Below are positions 52,797 through 62,300 of a DNA stretch of 64,000 nucleotides, in pieces. This DNA comes from Lachnospiraceae bacterium (lineage in GTDB: Bacteria > Bacillota > Clostridia > Lachnospirales > Lachnospiraceae): NCBI GenBank assembly GCA_910575775.1, contig CAJTEY010000006.1, positions 92,075-156,074 on the forward strand, written 5' to 3'. Under the pieces are notes generated by a model. The model was not told the DNA's origin. It did not search any database and saw only the letters and a program-made list of their open reading frames with translations. Each line of letters starts with the position of its first letter. Position 1 is the first letter of the stretch. The position numbers and the translations under genes were made by a program.

Positions 52797-53963
52797 ATGA
52801 ATAAAGGAATGCTTTATTGGATAACAGGATTGTCAGGAGCGGGAAAGACAACTGTAGGGAGCAGATTATATTATCGTATGAGAGCACAAAAGAAAAATAC
52901 GGCGATATTTGATGGCGGTATATTAAAGGATATAGTAGGAAAAGATCTGGGCTATAGAAGGGAGGATCGGCTGGAGAGGGCCTATAGATATAGTGCCTTA
53001 TGCAAACTTCTGACAGACCAGGGGATTCATGTGATTATATGCACCATTGCCATGTTTGATGAAATAAGGGAATGGAACCGGGAGCATATTGAGAATTATG
53101 TAGAAGTGTTTCTGGATGTTGAGATGGAAGTATTGAAGCGCAGGAGCCGTAACGAGCTTTATTCTGAACATGATGGAAAGACAGCGGGAAGCGACCTGGC
53201 AGTTGAATACCCGAAAGATCCGGATCTTGTCATAAAAAATGATGGGAGACAGTCGCTGGACGATATTGTACAAAATATTTTAAACTACACGGTTGTTCCT
53301 CAAAAGAGATGGAACAGAGATGAAGCGTATTGGAACAATTATTATGCCTGTCAGGCAGTCACGGAGGCTGCGCCCAGTTTATTTGCCTGTGCCATGTTGC
53401 AGAAATACATAGAAATTGGCGGAAATTTAGTTGAACTGGGGTGCGGTAACGGAAGAGACAGCCTGTATTTTGCAAAACATGGGGTTCACGTTACAGGAAT
53501 AGACGCATCGGAGGTTGCCATAAACGAATTGCAGAAAAAGAATTTGCTGCAAAACTGTATTTTTATATGCGACGATTTTGTGAGCGCAGAATCGCTATAT
53601 CGGATTCAGTATGATTATTGCTACAGTAGATTTACGCTTCACGCGATCAATGTACATCAGGAAACGCAGATTCTACAAAAGGCATATGATATGCTCAAGG
53701 AAAATGGGTATCTTTTTATAGAAGCACGTTCTGTAAACGATAAAAAATATGGGGCAGGACAGGCTGTAGAGAGAAATGCGTATATCTGTGACGGACATTA
53801 TAGACGTTTTATTGTGCTGCAGGAGCTATTGGCAAAACTGCAGGACATTGGTTTTACGATAATCGAAAGTGCAGAGAGCGATCAGTTTGCACCGTTAAAA
53901 GATGATATTGCCGTATGTGTAAGAGTTGTGGCACAAAAAACAAACAAGGATTTACAGCCCTAA
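52797..53963 (+). CDS. Fusion of a CysC-like kinase and a SAM methyltransferase
   Basis: A 388-residue fusion. Residues 1-170 are an adenylylsulfate-kinase-like P-loop kinase: GLSGAGKTT (10-18), DGG...GYRREDR, and PDLVIKND near 150. Residues 180-385 are a class I methyltransferase with VELGCGNGRDSLYF near 213. Stand-alone CysC-like kinases in capsule loci can phosphorylate CDP-phosphoramidate (Campylobacter) rather than APS, so sulfation should not be assumed; no sulfotransferase is present. The start at 52797 follows GGAGG at a long 13-base spacing; a GTG at 52770 is in frame. Confidence 0.82.
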   Translation: MNKGMLYWITGLSGAGKTTVGSRLYYRMRAQKKNTAIFDGGILKDIVGKDLGYRREDRLERAYRYSALCKLLTDQGIHVIICTIAMFDEIREWNREHIENYVEVFLDVEMEVLKRRSRNELYSEHDGKTAGSDLAVEYPKDPDLVIKNDGRQSLDDIVQNILNYTVVPQKRWNRDEAYWNNYYACQAVTEAAPSLFACAMLQKYIEIGGNLVELGCGNGRDSLYFAKHGVHVTGIDASEVAINELQKKNLLQNCIFICDDFVSAESLYRIQYDYCYSRFTLHAINVHQETQILQKAYDMLKENGYLFIEARSVNDKKYGAGQAVERNAYICDGHYRRFIVLQELLAKLQDIGFTIIESAESDQFAPLKDDIAVCVRVVAQKTNKDLQP

Positions 53964-53996
53964 AGGGCAGGACAGAAGCCGGAGGTAAAACGGGTC

Positions 53997-55097
53997 ATGT
54001 TTTTCACCAGTATAGCCATGTTTTTTATCGCTCCGTTTGTGGCGTGGAAAATACATAGTCGGACACGGAGAACGGATATAGAAGGAAAAAAAGGCATAAA
54101 GGTTCTGGCGGCGTATTTTTTCATTCTGAATGCCGCCACATTTGCCGTGTCATCGTACCGGGGCGTTGACATGCGCGGATGGAATCCCTTTACCACGACC
54201 GTGTCATTCCGAATCAAATACATGGTATGCAGTACGGTGATCGGCGTGTGCCTGGCCCGGGCGGTGTGTGGTTTTTTGAACAGAGGCATTACCGTGGCGG
54301 AGATCAGGAAGTATGCGGCCAGGTTCTTTGGAGACATGAAAAAATATTTCCCCTACGCTGTCCGCGCCGCGAAGGCTGATCTGAAGGCGGAAGTGACCAA
54401 TTCTTTTCTGGACTGGATGTGGTGGCTGATTGAGCCGTTCTGCATGATGCTGATTTATACGGTTATGTTTGGCGTCGTGTTCGATGCAGCGGAAGAGTAT
54501 TTCCCGATTTTTATTTTTATCGGAATTACTATGTGGAGCTTTTTCACCAGAGGGATAACGGGGAGCGTGGAGATGGTGCGTGCGAACAGGGGGATTGTCA
54601 CAAGGATCTATCTGCCCAAATATATTCTGCTGTTCTCGAAACTTATGGTGAACGGTTTCAAGATGCTTGTGTCTTTTGCGGTTATCGCGGTGATGCTTGT
54701 TGTATTCCGGGTGAGGGTAACGGGAAGCGTGCTGGCGATGGCGCCGATCCTGGCAGTGCTCTTTCTGATCACTTTTGGCATTGGAAGCATATTGATGCAT
54801 TACGGCGTGTACGTGAATGACCTGTCCTATATTACGGGCATTCTGCTTACCATGATGATGTATCTGACAGGAACTTTTTATGCCGTTGCAAAGCGGATAC
54901 CGGAACCTTTCGGAGCGGTACTTGAAAAGTGTAACCCGATTGCGTTTCTGATCGCGGAGATGAGGAATGTGGTGCTTTACGGACAGTCGCTGGACTGGAA
55001 ACTTCTGTTTGTATGGTGTGTACTGTCTGTTCTTTTGGTCGGGATCGGCGTGTTTATGATTTACCGCAATGAAAATTCTTATGTAAAGGTGATATAA
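53997..55097 (+). CDS. ABC-2-type polysaccharide export permease
   Basis: A 366-residue membrane protein. Residues about 100-366 form the ABC-2 transporter domain of the Wzm/TagG type with six membrane segments (KAEVTNSFLDWMWWLIEPFCMML near 130). The first 100 residues add two or three extra membrane segments, unusual for the family (about 260 residues). It exports a finished glycan together with the ATPase encoded 44 bases on. GGAGGT 10 bases before ATG. Confidence 0.87.
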   Translation: MFFTSIAMFFIAPFVAWKIHSRTRRTDIEGKKGIKVLAAYFFILNAATFAVSSYRGVDMRGWNPFTTTVSFRIKYMVCSTVIGVCLARAVCGFLNRGITVAEIRKYAARFFGDMKKYFPYAVRAAKADLKAEVTNSFLDWMWWLIEPFCMMLIYTVMFGVVFDAAEEYFPIFIFIGITMWSFFTRGITGSVEMVRANRGIVTRIYLPKYILLFSKLMVNGFKMLVSFAVIAVMLVVFRVRVTGSVLAMAPILAVLFLITFGIGSILMHYGVYVNDLSYITGILLTMMMYLTGTFYAVAKRIPEPFGAVLEKCNPIAFLIAEMRNVVLYGQSLDWKLLFVWCVLSVLLVGIGVFMIYRNENSYVKVI

Positions 55098-55141
55098 GCG
55101 TACTGTTTTTAAGCGAAAAAATGCTTCGGCTGGAGGGGCAG

Positions 55142-55906
55142 ATGAAAGAAAAGAAAAATGCGATAGAACTGGAAGATGTGTGTATCCACTACAGCATTAT
55201 GAATCATGTCTCCATACGGAAAACCTTTCTTCATAAAAAGAAAAGGAAGGAGGTATTTGAGGCCGTAAAGCATGTGACGTTTTCTGTGGGTGAAGGTGAT
55301 ATTTTGGGAATTATCGGAAAAAACGGCAGCGGGAAGTCCACGCTTTTAAAATCCATCGCGGGGGTGTTTTCCCCCAATGCGGGGAGAATCGACTTAAAGG
55401 GACATTCCGTATCACTGATGTCACTGGGAGTGGGTTTCAAGGATACGCTTTCGGGAAGAGAAAATATAGTCCTGTCCGGAATGCTGCTTGGCTTTTCTGA
55501 GAAAGAGATTGAGGAGAGGGCGCAGGATATTATTGACTTTGCCGAGATCGGAGAATTTATAGACAGGCCGGTGAGAACTTATTCAAGCGGCATGTATTCC
55601 AAACTCGCATTTTCCATCACGGCGATGCTGGAGACGGATATTATGTTGGTTGATGAGGTTTTAAGTGTGGGGGATGAACAGTTCAGAAAAAAGAGCCTGA
55701 ATAAAATGAAGGAACTGATCAACGACAGGAAACGGACGGTGATCATTGTCTCACACAGCATTTCTACCCTGAAAGAGCTCTGCGATCAGGTATTGTGGCT
55801 GCACGATGGGCAAGTCAGGCGGATCGGAAAGACGGATGAGGTGCTTGGGGAGTATGCGGCGTATATGGCTCCTGCGGACAGGAAACAGGACGGCAGGAGA
55901 GTATGA
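55142..55906 (+). CDS. ABC-type polysaccharide export ATPase
   Basis: A 254-residue ATPase of the Wzt/TagH type: Walker A GKNGSGKST near 60, signature YSSGM near 150, Walker B DIMLVDE and the switch His in IVSHS near 200. There is no C-terminal carbohydrate-binding domain, unlike Wzt proteins that read a chain-end modification. GGAGGGG fixes the start at 55142; an ATG at 55121 lies before it. Last gene of the glycan region. Confidence 0.92.
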   Translation: MKEKKNAIELEDVCIHYSIMNHVSIRKTFLHKKKRKEVFEAVKHVTFSVGEGDILGIIGKNGSGKSTLLKSIAGVFSPNAGRIDLKGHSVSLMSLGVGFKDTLSGRENIVLSGMLLGFSEKEIEERAQDIIDFAEIGEFIDRPVRTYSSGMYSKLAFSITAMLETDIMLVDEVLSVGDEQFRKKSLNKMKELINDRKRTVIIVSHSISTLKELCDQVLWLHDGQVRRIGKTDEVLGEYAAYMAPADRKQDGRRV

Positions 55907-56107
55907 GAGTGGAGGGGAGTATTTGTCGTTATACTGGGCTTTAGATCCCTGTGTCCTCATCCGCTATTACAATCCGTTTTTCGTATGAAGCCCCCTTTTG
56001 CTATGCCTGGCAAATGTTTCGCTTCACAGGCACAGCAGAAGAGCAGACCTGGGCAGCAGGGGAACTTCGTCCGCTGCTCCATAAACTTGCAAAAACAGGA
56101 CGTGACG

Positions 56108-57022
56108 CTATATTTCCCGCACATCATACGGCGTCGTCTGATACACGTAGTAATTCAGCCAGTTAGAAAACAGAAGCTGCCCGGCGGAGCGCCAGTTGAC
56201 GATCGGCTCCTTTGAAGGGTCGTCTCCCGGGAAGTAATTTACTGGAATGTTTGGATTCATGCCTTTCTCCATATCGCGCGCATATTCAAGAGCCAGCGTA
56301 TCGGCATCATATTCCAGATGGCAGGTGACGAAGAAATGCCTGCTGTCTTCTGTTTTGGTGATAGCCATACCGGCCTCGTCCGAAACAGCCATGAGCTCTA
56401 AGTCCGGCACAGAGGCAATCTGGGCCGGATCGATCGTCATGGCGCGGGACTGCGGCGCATGGAAAATATCGTCAAAGCCCCGGAAGAGTGGAGATTTTCG
56501 CTTCAGAATCTTATGGATATATACACCCGACAGTTTTTCATCCAAATCCTCTCTGTCAAGACCGTAAAAATAGTATAAGGCGGCGTATGCGCCCCAGCAC
56601 AGATGAAGGGTACAGTGCACATGTGTGCGTCCCCACTCCATGATCGTGCAGATTTCATCCCAGTAAGCTACTTTTTCAAAGCGGACGTGATCCAGTGGAG
56701 CGCCGGTGATGATCATGCCGTCGAATTTGCGGTTTTTGATCTGGTCAAACGTCGTGTAAAACGCCGCCATATGATTGGAATCGGTATGTAGAGGCGTGTA
56801 GCTGGCGGTCTGCAAAAATTCTACATTTACTTGTAACGGTGTGTTTGAGAGCTTGCGCAGAAGCTGGGTTTCGGTTACTTCTTTGGTGGGCATCAGGTTT
56901 AAGATCAGTACGTCCAGTGGACGGATATCCTGATGCATCGCCCGGTATTCTGTCATGACAAATATATTTTCTTTCTCTAAAATGCCGGTTGCCGGCAGCA
57001 AATCAGCTACTTTGATGGGCAT
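56108..57022 (-). CDS. metA: Homoserine O-acyltransferase, MetA type
   Basis: A 304-residue enzyme of methionine synthesis that acylates homoserine. The triad is in the standard positions: Cys142 (LHLCWGAY), His235 and Glu237 (TCHLEYD). Residue 111, which separates acetyl-CoA (Glu) from succinyl-CoA (Gly) users, is Asp here (GAPLDHV). The usual H-S-R motif reads Q-S-R near 191-193. I chose ATG 57022 after AAGGTAGGG; the frame is open to 57187. Single-gene unit with its own promoter. No SAM riboswitch is seen. Confidence 0.94.
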   Translation of the reverse strand: MPIKVADLLPATGILEKENIFVMTEYRAMHQDIRPLDVLILNLMPTKEVTETQLLRKLSNTPLQVNVEFLQTASYTPLHTDSNHMAAFYTTFDQIKNRKFDGMIITGAPLDHVRFEKVAYWDEICTIMEWGRTHVHCTLHLCWGAYAALYYFYGLDREDLDEKLSGVYIHKILKRKSPLFRGFDDIFHAPQSRAMTIDPAQIASVPDLELMAVSDEAGMAITKTEDSRHFFVTCHLEYDADTLALEYARDMEKGMNPNIPVNYFPGDDPSKEPIVNWRSAGQLLFSNWLNYYVYQTTPYDVREI

Positions 57023-57083
57023 GAGAATCCCTACCTTTCTCTTGGGTTTTTCATAATAAATGAAAATACAAATGATACAATGT

Positions 57084-57112
57084 ATGATATCACAAATAGA
57101 TAACGCGTGCAA
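57084..57112 (-). promoter_or_regulatory. Sigma-A promoter of metA
   Basis: Minus strand TTGCAC (57107-57112), 17-base spacer, TATCAT (57084-57089). Confidence 0.65.
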
Positions 57113-57239
57113 GGGACAGCGCGGCAACAGGGCGTATATCCGGCAGGTATATGGTTTAAAAATAATGCAAATGGAAATATTTACCAAATAATTGTCAAAA
57201 TTCCCTTAAAGGTTTGTATGCTGACAGAGCGGTAAATGA

Positions 57240-57268
57240 TTGTAACCTGTTTTGGAAAATGCTATAGT
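57240..57268 (+). promoter_or_regulatory. Sigma-A promoter of secreted copy B
   Basis: TTGTAA (57240-57245), 17-base spacer, TATAGT (57263-57268). Confidence 0.65.
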
Positions 57269-57360
57269 AATAGACAGACGGGGTGAGAGGGCGGATTGAT
57301 CGTCCGGACAGAAGATGTCTGCACTTCGTAACAAACCAATTTATAAGGAGGAAGTTTGAC

Positions 57361-58173
57361 ATGAAAAAAGCACTCGTATTGACACTGGCAGGCGCTATGA
57401 TTTTCTCTACACCTGTTATGGCGAAGGAAGTAGGCTCACCTGAGGCAGTTTATCTCGAGGACGACTCTTACACCGGCGTTATTGCCGAGACTGTTCGGGC
57501 GATCAACGAGAACAAGACGATTCAGGAGTACTCGAACAATGCAGTGACAGATCACTGGAATCTGGAGCGTGATGAGATCCAGGATCTGGCAATCGGTAAG
57601 GGCGCTGTTCTTGACGGCGAGGAAGCGCCGGGACTGACCTTTAATCTGCTGAAGCCTGAGCTTAAGAGAGTTTATGCGGCGAAGACACTGGCGCAGGGCA
57701 AAGGTAAGCTGCTTGCAGTGGTAAATGTACATACACATGCTGCTTTTGAGACAGCGGCGTTTACTTTTTACGCTCCCGGCGTAAAGGCTGGCGATGCGAT
57801 CACTGTTTATCAGCGTGTGACCGATGAGGAGTGGACAGCGGTTCCCACTGTGGTTACAGATGATCATGTTGCGGTTGAGATTACTGACAACGCGCATCTT
57901 GCTTTCATCAAGGCAGCAGCAGTGGTAGCAGCACCTGCAGCACCGAAGGCAGCAGTTGAGGTGAAAGCAACGGTTGAGGAAAAGGCAGATGCAAAGGCGG
58001 ATGAAGAGACGGCTGTTGTTGAGGAAGACGCTGTAGAAGTAGCAGTAAAGGCTGACAAGAAGGGCGATGCAGAAGTTTTGACTGTTGCTGACAAGGCTGA
58101 TGAGGAAGAGAGCGAAGACGAAGCGGCTGATGAGGAAGAAGAGTCCGAAGAGAAGGAAGACGCAGCAAACTAA
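57361..58173 (+). CDS. Secreted protein of the three-paralogue family (copy B)
   Basis: A 270-residue exported protein. Signal peptide MKKALVLTLAGAMIFSTPVMA, a conserved beta-rich domain (about 25-185) and an Ala/Glu/Asp/Lys low-complexity acidic tail (about 185-270). The domain is close to copy C next door, sharing long identical runs such as the VYQRVTDEEW region, and more distant from copy A in the capsule operon. No anchor or enzyme motif is visible. GGAGG ribosome site; own promoter and terminator. The tail could bind cations or cell wall. Function unknown. Confidence 0.78.
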   Translation: MKKALVLTLAGAMIFSTPVMAKEVGSPEAVYLEDDSYTGVIAETVRAINENKTIQEYSNNAVTDHWNLERDEIQDLAIGKGAVLDGEEAPGLTFNLLKPELKRVYAAKTLAQGKGKLLAVVNVHTHAAFETAAFTFYAPGVKAGDAITVYQRVTDEEWTAVPTVVTDDHVAVEITDNAHLAFIKAAAVVAAPAAPKAAVEVKATVEEKADAKADEETAVVEEDAVEVAVKADKKGDAEVLTVADKADEEESEDEAADEEEESEEKEDAAN

Positions 58174-58204
58174 AGAAGGATAAAAGTTTATTTGTAGTGT
58201 GGAT

Positions 58205-58246
58205 GGAGCGCATCATGTTGTAAAAATATGATGCGCTTCCTTTTTT
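58205..58246 (+). terminator. Terminator of secreted copy B
   Basis: GGAGCGCATCAT (58205-58216) pairs with ATGATGCGCTTCC (58228-58240), then six T. Confidence 0.88.
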
Positions 58247-58251
58247 GCCGA

Positions 58252-58280
58252 TTGACCATAATTTCGGAAGGTGGTATAGT
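58252..58280 (+). promoter_or_regulatory. Sigma-A promoter of secreted copy C
   Basis: TTGACC (58252-58257), 17-base spacer, TATAGT (58275-58280), the same -10 as copy B. Confidence 0.7.
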
Positions 58281-58305
58281 TAAGAGAAAAAGGAGGATGA
58301 TTGAC

Positions 58306-58866
58306 ATGAAAAAATTAATTGCATTGGCGTTGGCTGGCACTATGGTTTTCTCCGTGCCTGTTATGGCAGAGGAAGTGGGCGCACCTGTAGCCGTATATCT
58401 TGAGGACAGTTCAGATATCGGCGAACCTGCAGAAACGGTGCTGGCTATCGAAGAGAATAAGACCATTGGTGAGCACATGAACAACGCTGTCATTGATATC
58501 TGGGATATGCTTGGCGCAGAGGTTCAGGATCTGGCGGTCGGCCAGGGCGCGGTTCTTGACGGTGTGGAGGCTCCCGGCCTTACCTTCGACCTGGTTAAGC
58601 CGGATCTCAAGAGAGTGTATGCAGCGAAAGAACTGGCGCAGGGCAAGGGTTCCCTGCTCACGGTTGTAAACGTACATACCCATGCAGGATATGGCACAGC
58701 ACAGATCACTTTCTATGCGCCCGGCGTAAAGGCAGGACAGGCAATCACTGTTTATCAGCGTGTAACCGATGAAGAGTGGATTGCGGTTCCTACGGTAGTG
58801 ACTGATGATCATGTAACTGTTGATATCACCGACAATACCCACCTTGCATTTATTGAGGCAAAGTAG
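58306..58866 (+). CDS. Secreted protein of the three-paralogue family (copy C)
   Basis: A 186-residue exported protein: signal peptide MKKLIALALAGTMVFSVPVMA and the same beta-rich domain as copy B, without the acidic tail. Copies B and C look like a tandem duplication with separate transcription, since each has its own promoter, GGAGG ribosome site and terminator. Their similarity over the domain is high by eye (most residues identical). Function unknown; strong signals suggest an abundant surface or secreted protein. Confidence 0.78.
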   Translation: MKKLIALALAGTMVFSVPVMAEEVGAPVAVYLEDSSDIGEPAETVLAIEENKTIGEHMNNAVIDIWDMLGAEVQDLAVGQGAVLDGVEAPGLTFDLVKPDLKRVYAAKELAQGKGSLLTVVNVHTHAGYGTAQITFYAPGVKAGQAITVYQRVTDEEWIAVPTVVTDDHVTVDITDNTHLAFIEAK

Positions 58867-58891
58867 TAAGGGTGTTAAAAATTAAGTGTAG

Positions 58892-58927
58892 TGAAAACGC
58901 ATCGTTTATGGCGGTGCGTTTTCTTTA
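58892..58927 (+). terminator. Terminator of secreted copy C
   Basis: GAAAACGCATCG (58892-58903) pairs with CGGTGCGTTTTC (58912-58923), then TTTAT. Confidence 0.75.
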
Positions 58928-58947
58928 TCTGTCCGGCAGAAAAATAT

Positions 58948-58976
58948 TTGCATAATTTTGTCTTTTATCTTATAAT
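58948..58976 (+). promoter_or_regulatory. Sigma-A promoter of the 96-residue protein
   Basis: TTGCAT (58948-58953), 17-base spacer, TATAAT (58971-58976). Confidence 0.7.
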
Positions 58977-59018
58977 TGATATGTATTAACGTTTCGAAAC
59001 AGGGGGAACGAGGAAATT

Positions 59019-59309
59019 ATGGAGACAGCATATCAAAAGGTTAAGGTGCACAATGAACTGGAGTGGTGTCAGGTAAAGGATTTGGCGACAAAGGAGAAGA
59101 TTGAGAAGGTGCTGTTAAAACACCGGGTATCCTACTTTGTGAAATGGGAAAAACCGAAGTTTTTTTCCAACGATACCTTTGGTTCCTGCGTATTCTGCGT
59201 AAACCAGCTCCAGAAGGAGAGCGCGGACGATGCGATCCAGGAGCTTGAGGATGAAGTACGGGATAAGATCCGTTTCATAAACCGCAGGGTGGATAAAACG
59301 TTTTATTAG
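59019..59309 (+). CDS. Small unrecognised cytoplasmic protein
   Basis: A 96-residue charged protein with alternating short helices and strands, two cysteines in a CVFC motif near 57-60 and a helical C-terminus. No membrane segment. It has its own consensus promoter, a GGGGGAACGAGG ribosome site and a terminator, so it is a real stand-alone gene. I do not recognise the family. Confidence 0.7.
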   Translation: METAYQKVKVHNELEWCQVKDLATKEKIEKVLLKHRVSYFVKWEKPKFFSNDTFGSCVFCVNQLQKESADDAIQELEDEVRDKIRFINRRVDKTFY

Positions 59310-59359
59310 ACGAAGATGCCATGTTTCATACAATAAAATAGTGTAATATGATAAAAATA

Positions 59360-59390
59360 CCGGGTGCGCGAATGAGCGCACCCGGTTTAT
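59360..59390. terminator. Bidirectional terminator between convergent genes
   Basis: CCGGGTGCGC (59360-59369) pairs with GCGCACCCGG (59376-59385), with AAAAATA before and TTTATTCTTT after. Confidence 0.85.
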
Positions 59391-59393
59391 TCT

Positions 59394-62300
59394 TTACTGC
59401 CGTCTGTCAGACGGTAGTTTTTTTAAATTTTTCTGCGCTGTGGAGAGCATCAGTTTGATGCGGTTTAACTGATTGACTTCGCTGGCGCCGGGATCGTAGT
59501 CGATGGCTACAATATTGGAGCTGGGGAAGCGTTTGCGAAGCTCCTTGATGACGCCCTTGCCGACCACATGGTTCGGCAGACAGCCAAAGGGCTGGGTACA
59601 GACGATGTTGTCCACGCCGCTGTGTATCAACTCTACCATCTCTCCTGTGAGAAACCAGCCTTCCCCGGTTTGGTTGCCAATATCGACAATGGGCTTCGCG
59701 TAATCCACCAGCGTGTAGATGCTGACGGGCGGAGTAAAGTGTCTGCTCTTTGCAAATTCCTTCGCGGCCTGCGCACGCAGCTTTTCAAGAGCCCGTATAC
59801 CGAAGCGGGAGAGAAGGGCAGCCTTTTTCGAGGTACCCAGAAACTCCGCTTTATAAATCTGGTTGTAGAAGCAGTAGAGCATGAAATCCAGCAGATCGGG
59901 CACGACTGCCTCCGCGCCTTCCGCCTCCAGAAGCTCCACCAGATGGTTGTTGGCGGCCGGGGCGAACTTTACAAGAATCTCACCGACAATGCCCACGCGG
60001 GGCTTGCGCAGATCTTCATGGACAGGGATCTGGTCAAAATCCCTCACGATCTGCCGGCACATTTTCTGGAAAGTCAGATAGTTTATGGATTTTCTGGAAA
60101 CAAAATCCCGGCATTTTTTTACCCATTCGGCATGCAGCGCATTGACGGAACCTGGCTCCTTCTCATAAGGCCGCATGCGGTAGACGCAGCGCATAAAGAT
60201 ATCGCCAAACAGCGCGCCGTAGGCAGCACGCATAAAGAGGCTGGCGTTCAGATGGAACCCGGGGTTGCTCTCAATACCGGCCAGATTTAAGGAGATTACA
60301 GGAATCTGCGGCATGCCGGCCTTTTCCAGGGCGCGTCTGATAAATCCCACATAGTTTGTAGCGCGGCACCCGCCGCCGGTCTGGCTCATAATGACAGCCA
60401 CTTTATTCAGGTCATATTTCCCGGAAAGCAGGGCATCCATAATCTGTCCTACCACGATTAGAGAAGGATAACACGCGTCATTATTTACATATTTCAGCCC
60501 CACATCCACAGCCTGCCTTGTGTCGTTGCCAAGCACCTCAAAGTGGTAGCCGCAGGCATTGAAGGCGGCCTCTATGATCTCAAAATGAATCGGGGACATC
60601 TGAGGACAGAGGATGGTATAATCTTTTCTCATTTCCTCGGTAAATGGTGCCTTTGTGATGGCGCTGGAGCGTATCACACGCTTTTCGCCCTTCTGTTCTC
60701 TGACTTTGATGGCAGAGAGCAGGGAACGGATGCGGATTCTGGCCGCGCCCAGATTGTTGACCTCATCAATTTTTAAGCAGGTATAGATCTTGTCGGAGCG
60801 GGTAAGGATGTCGTTCACCTGATCCGTGGTCACGGCATCAAGACCGCAGCCGAAGGAATTGAGCTGGATCAGATCCAGATCGTCCCTTGTCTTGACGAAG
60901 CTTGCCGCCGCGTAAAGCCTCGAGTGGTACATCCACTGGTCGGACACAATCAGCGGTCTCTCCGGCGCCGCCAGATGGGAGACGGAGTCCTCGGTCAGCA
61001 CCGCGATATCGTAAGAAGTAATCAGCTCGGGAATGCCGTGGTTGATTTCCGGGTCAACGTGGTATGGGCGTCCAGCCAGCACGATGCCGCGCTTGTGGTT
61101 TGTCTCCAGATAGCGGAGCACTTCTTCGCCCTTATCGCGCATGTCCTGTCTTGCCGCAGCAAGTTCTGTCCAAGCCGCCTCTGCCGCATCCATAACGGAT
61201 GTTATTGGAAGTTCCCGAAATTCCCTTGTCAGCGCCTCCGTTACCGTCTGCAGGCTCTTAAAGGACATAAAGGGATTGCGGAAAACAACTTCCCCACGTC
61301 CGATTTCCTCCACGTTATTCTTGATGTTTTCGGAGTAGGAGGTGACGATGGGGCAGTTGTAGTGGTTGTTTGCATCGTGAAACTCATCCCGCTCGTAAAA
61401 GAGGGCGGGGTAGAAGATAAAGTCCACTTTCTGTTTGATGAGCCACGATACATGTCCGTGCGCCAGCTTTGCCGGATAACATTCCGATTCGCTGGGAATG
61501 GATTCGATGCCAAGCTCGTAAATTTTGCGGTTGGAAACAGGGGAGAGCACCACCCGGAACCCAAGCTTTGTGAAGAAGGTGAACCAGAAAGGATAATTCT
61601 CGTACATATTCAACACCCGCGGAATACCCACAGTGCCCCGCTTCGCCTCGTTGGCGGGCAGAGGTTCATAGGAAAAGTAGCGTTTCAGCTTATAGTCAAA
61701 GAGATTGGGGGCGCCGTTTTCCTTTTTGGCCCGCCCAAGCCCCCGCTCGCAACGGTTGCCGGAAATGTATTGACGCCCACCCGTAAATTTATTGATGGTA
61801 AGACGACAGTTGTTAGTGCACCCTTTACATTTGGCCATACTGGTCTCGTACTGCAGCCCGGTGATCTGTTCCAGATTCAGCATGGAAGTCTGATATCCCT
61901 CTTTGTAGTGCGCCCTTGCAATTAGCGCCGCGCCAAAAGCGCCCATGATACCGGCGATATCCGGGCGGATAGCCTCGCAGTCGGCAATTTTTTCAAAGCT
62001 TCGCAGAACGGCATCGTTGTAGAACGTACCGCCTTGTACGACGATATTCTTACCGAGCTCTGAGGCATCGGAGACTTTGATTACCTTAAAGAGCGCATTT
62101 TTGATGACGGAGTAGGCCAGTCCCGCAGAGATATCGGAGACGGACGCGCCTTCTTTCTGCGCCTGCTTTACTTTGGAATTCATAAATACCGTACAGCGGG
62201 TGCCCAGATCAATGGGATGCTCCGCAAAGAGGGCTGTTCTGGCAAAATCCTCCACCCCGTAGTTTAAGGATTTGGCAAAGGTCTCAATGAAGGAACCACA

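Noticed and set aside
55907..56107. Possible gene remnant (small plus-strand ORF 55951-56166)
   Set aside because: It overlaps the end of metA antisense, lacks a ribosome site and matches no family; treated as intergenic.
57023..57083. SAM riboswitch or T-box in the metA leader
   Set aside because: The leader is about 60 bases and shows no conserved riboswitch helix.
57023..57187. N-terminal extension of metA
   Set aside because: No ribosome site, Ile/Cys-rich non-family sequence, and the promoter lies inside it.
60924..61925. 333-codon plus-strand ORF within the activase-related gene
   Set aside because: Shadow of a 1417-residue protein with recognisable cysteine and ATPase motifs.
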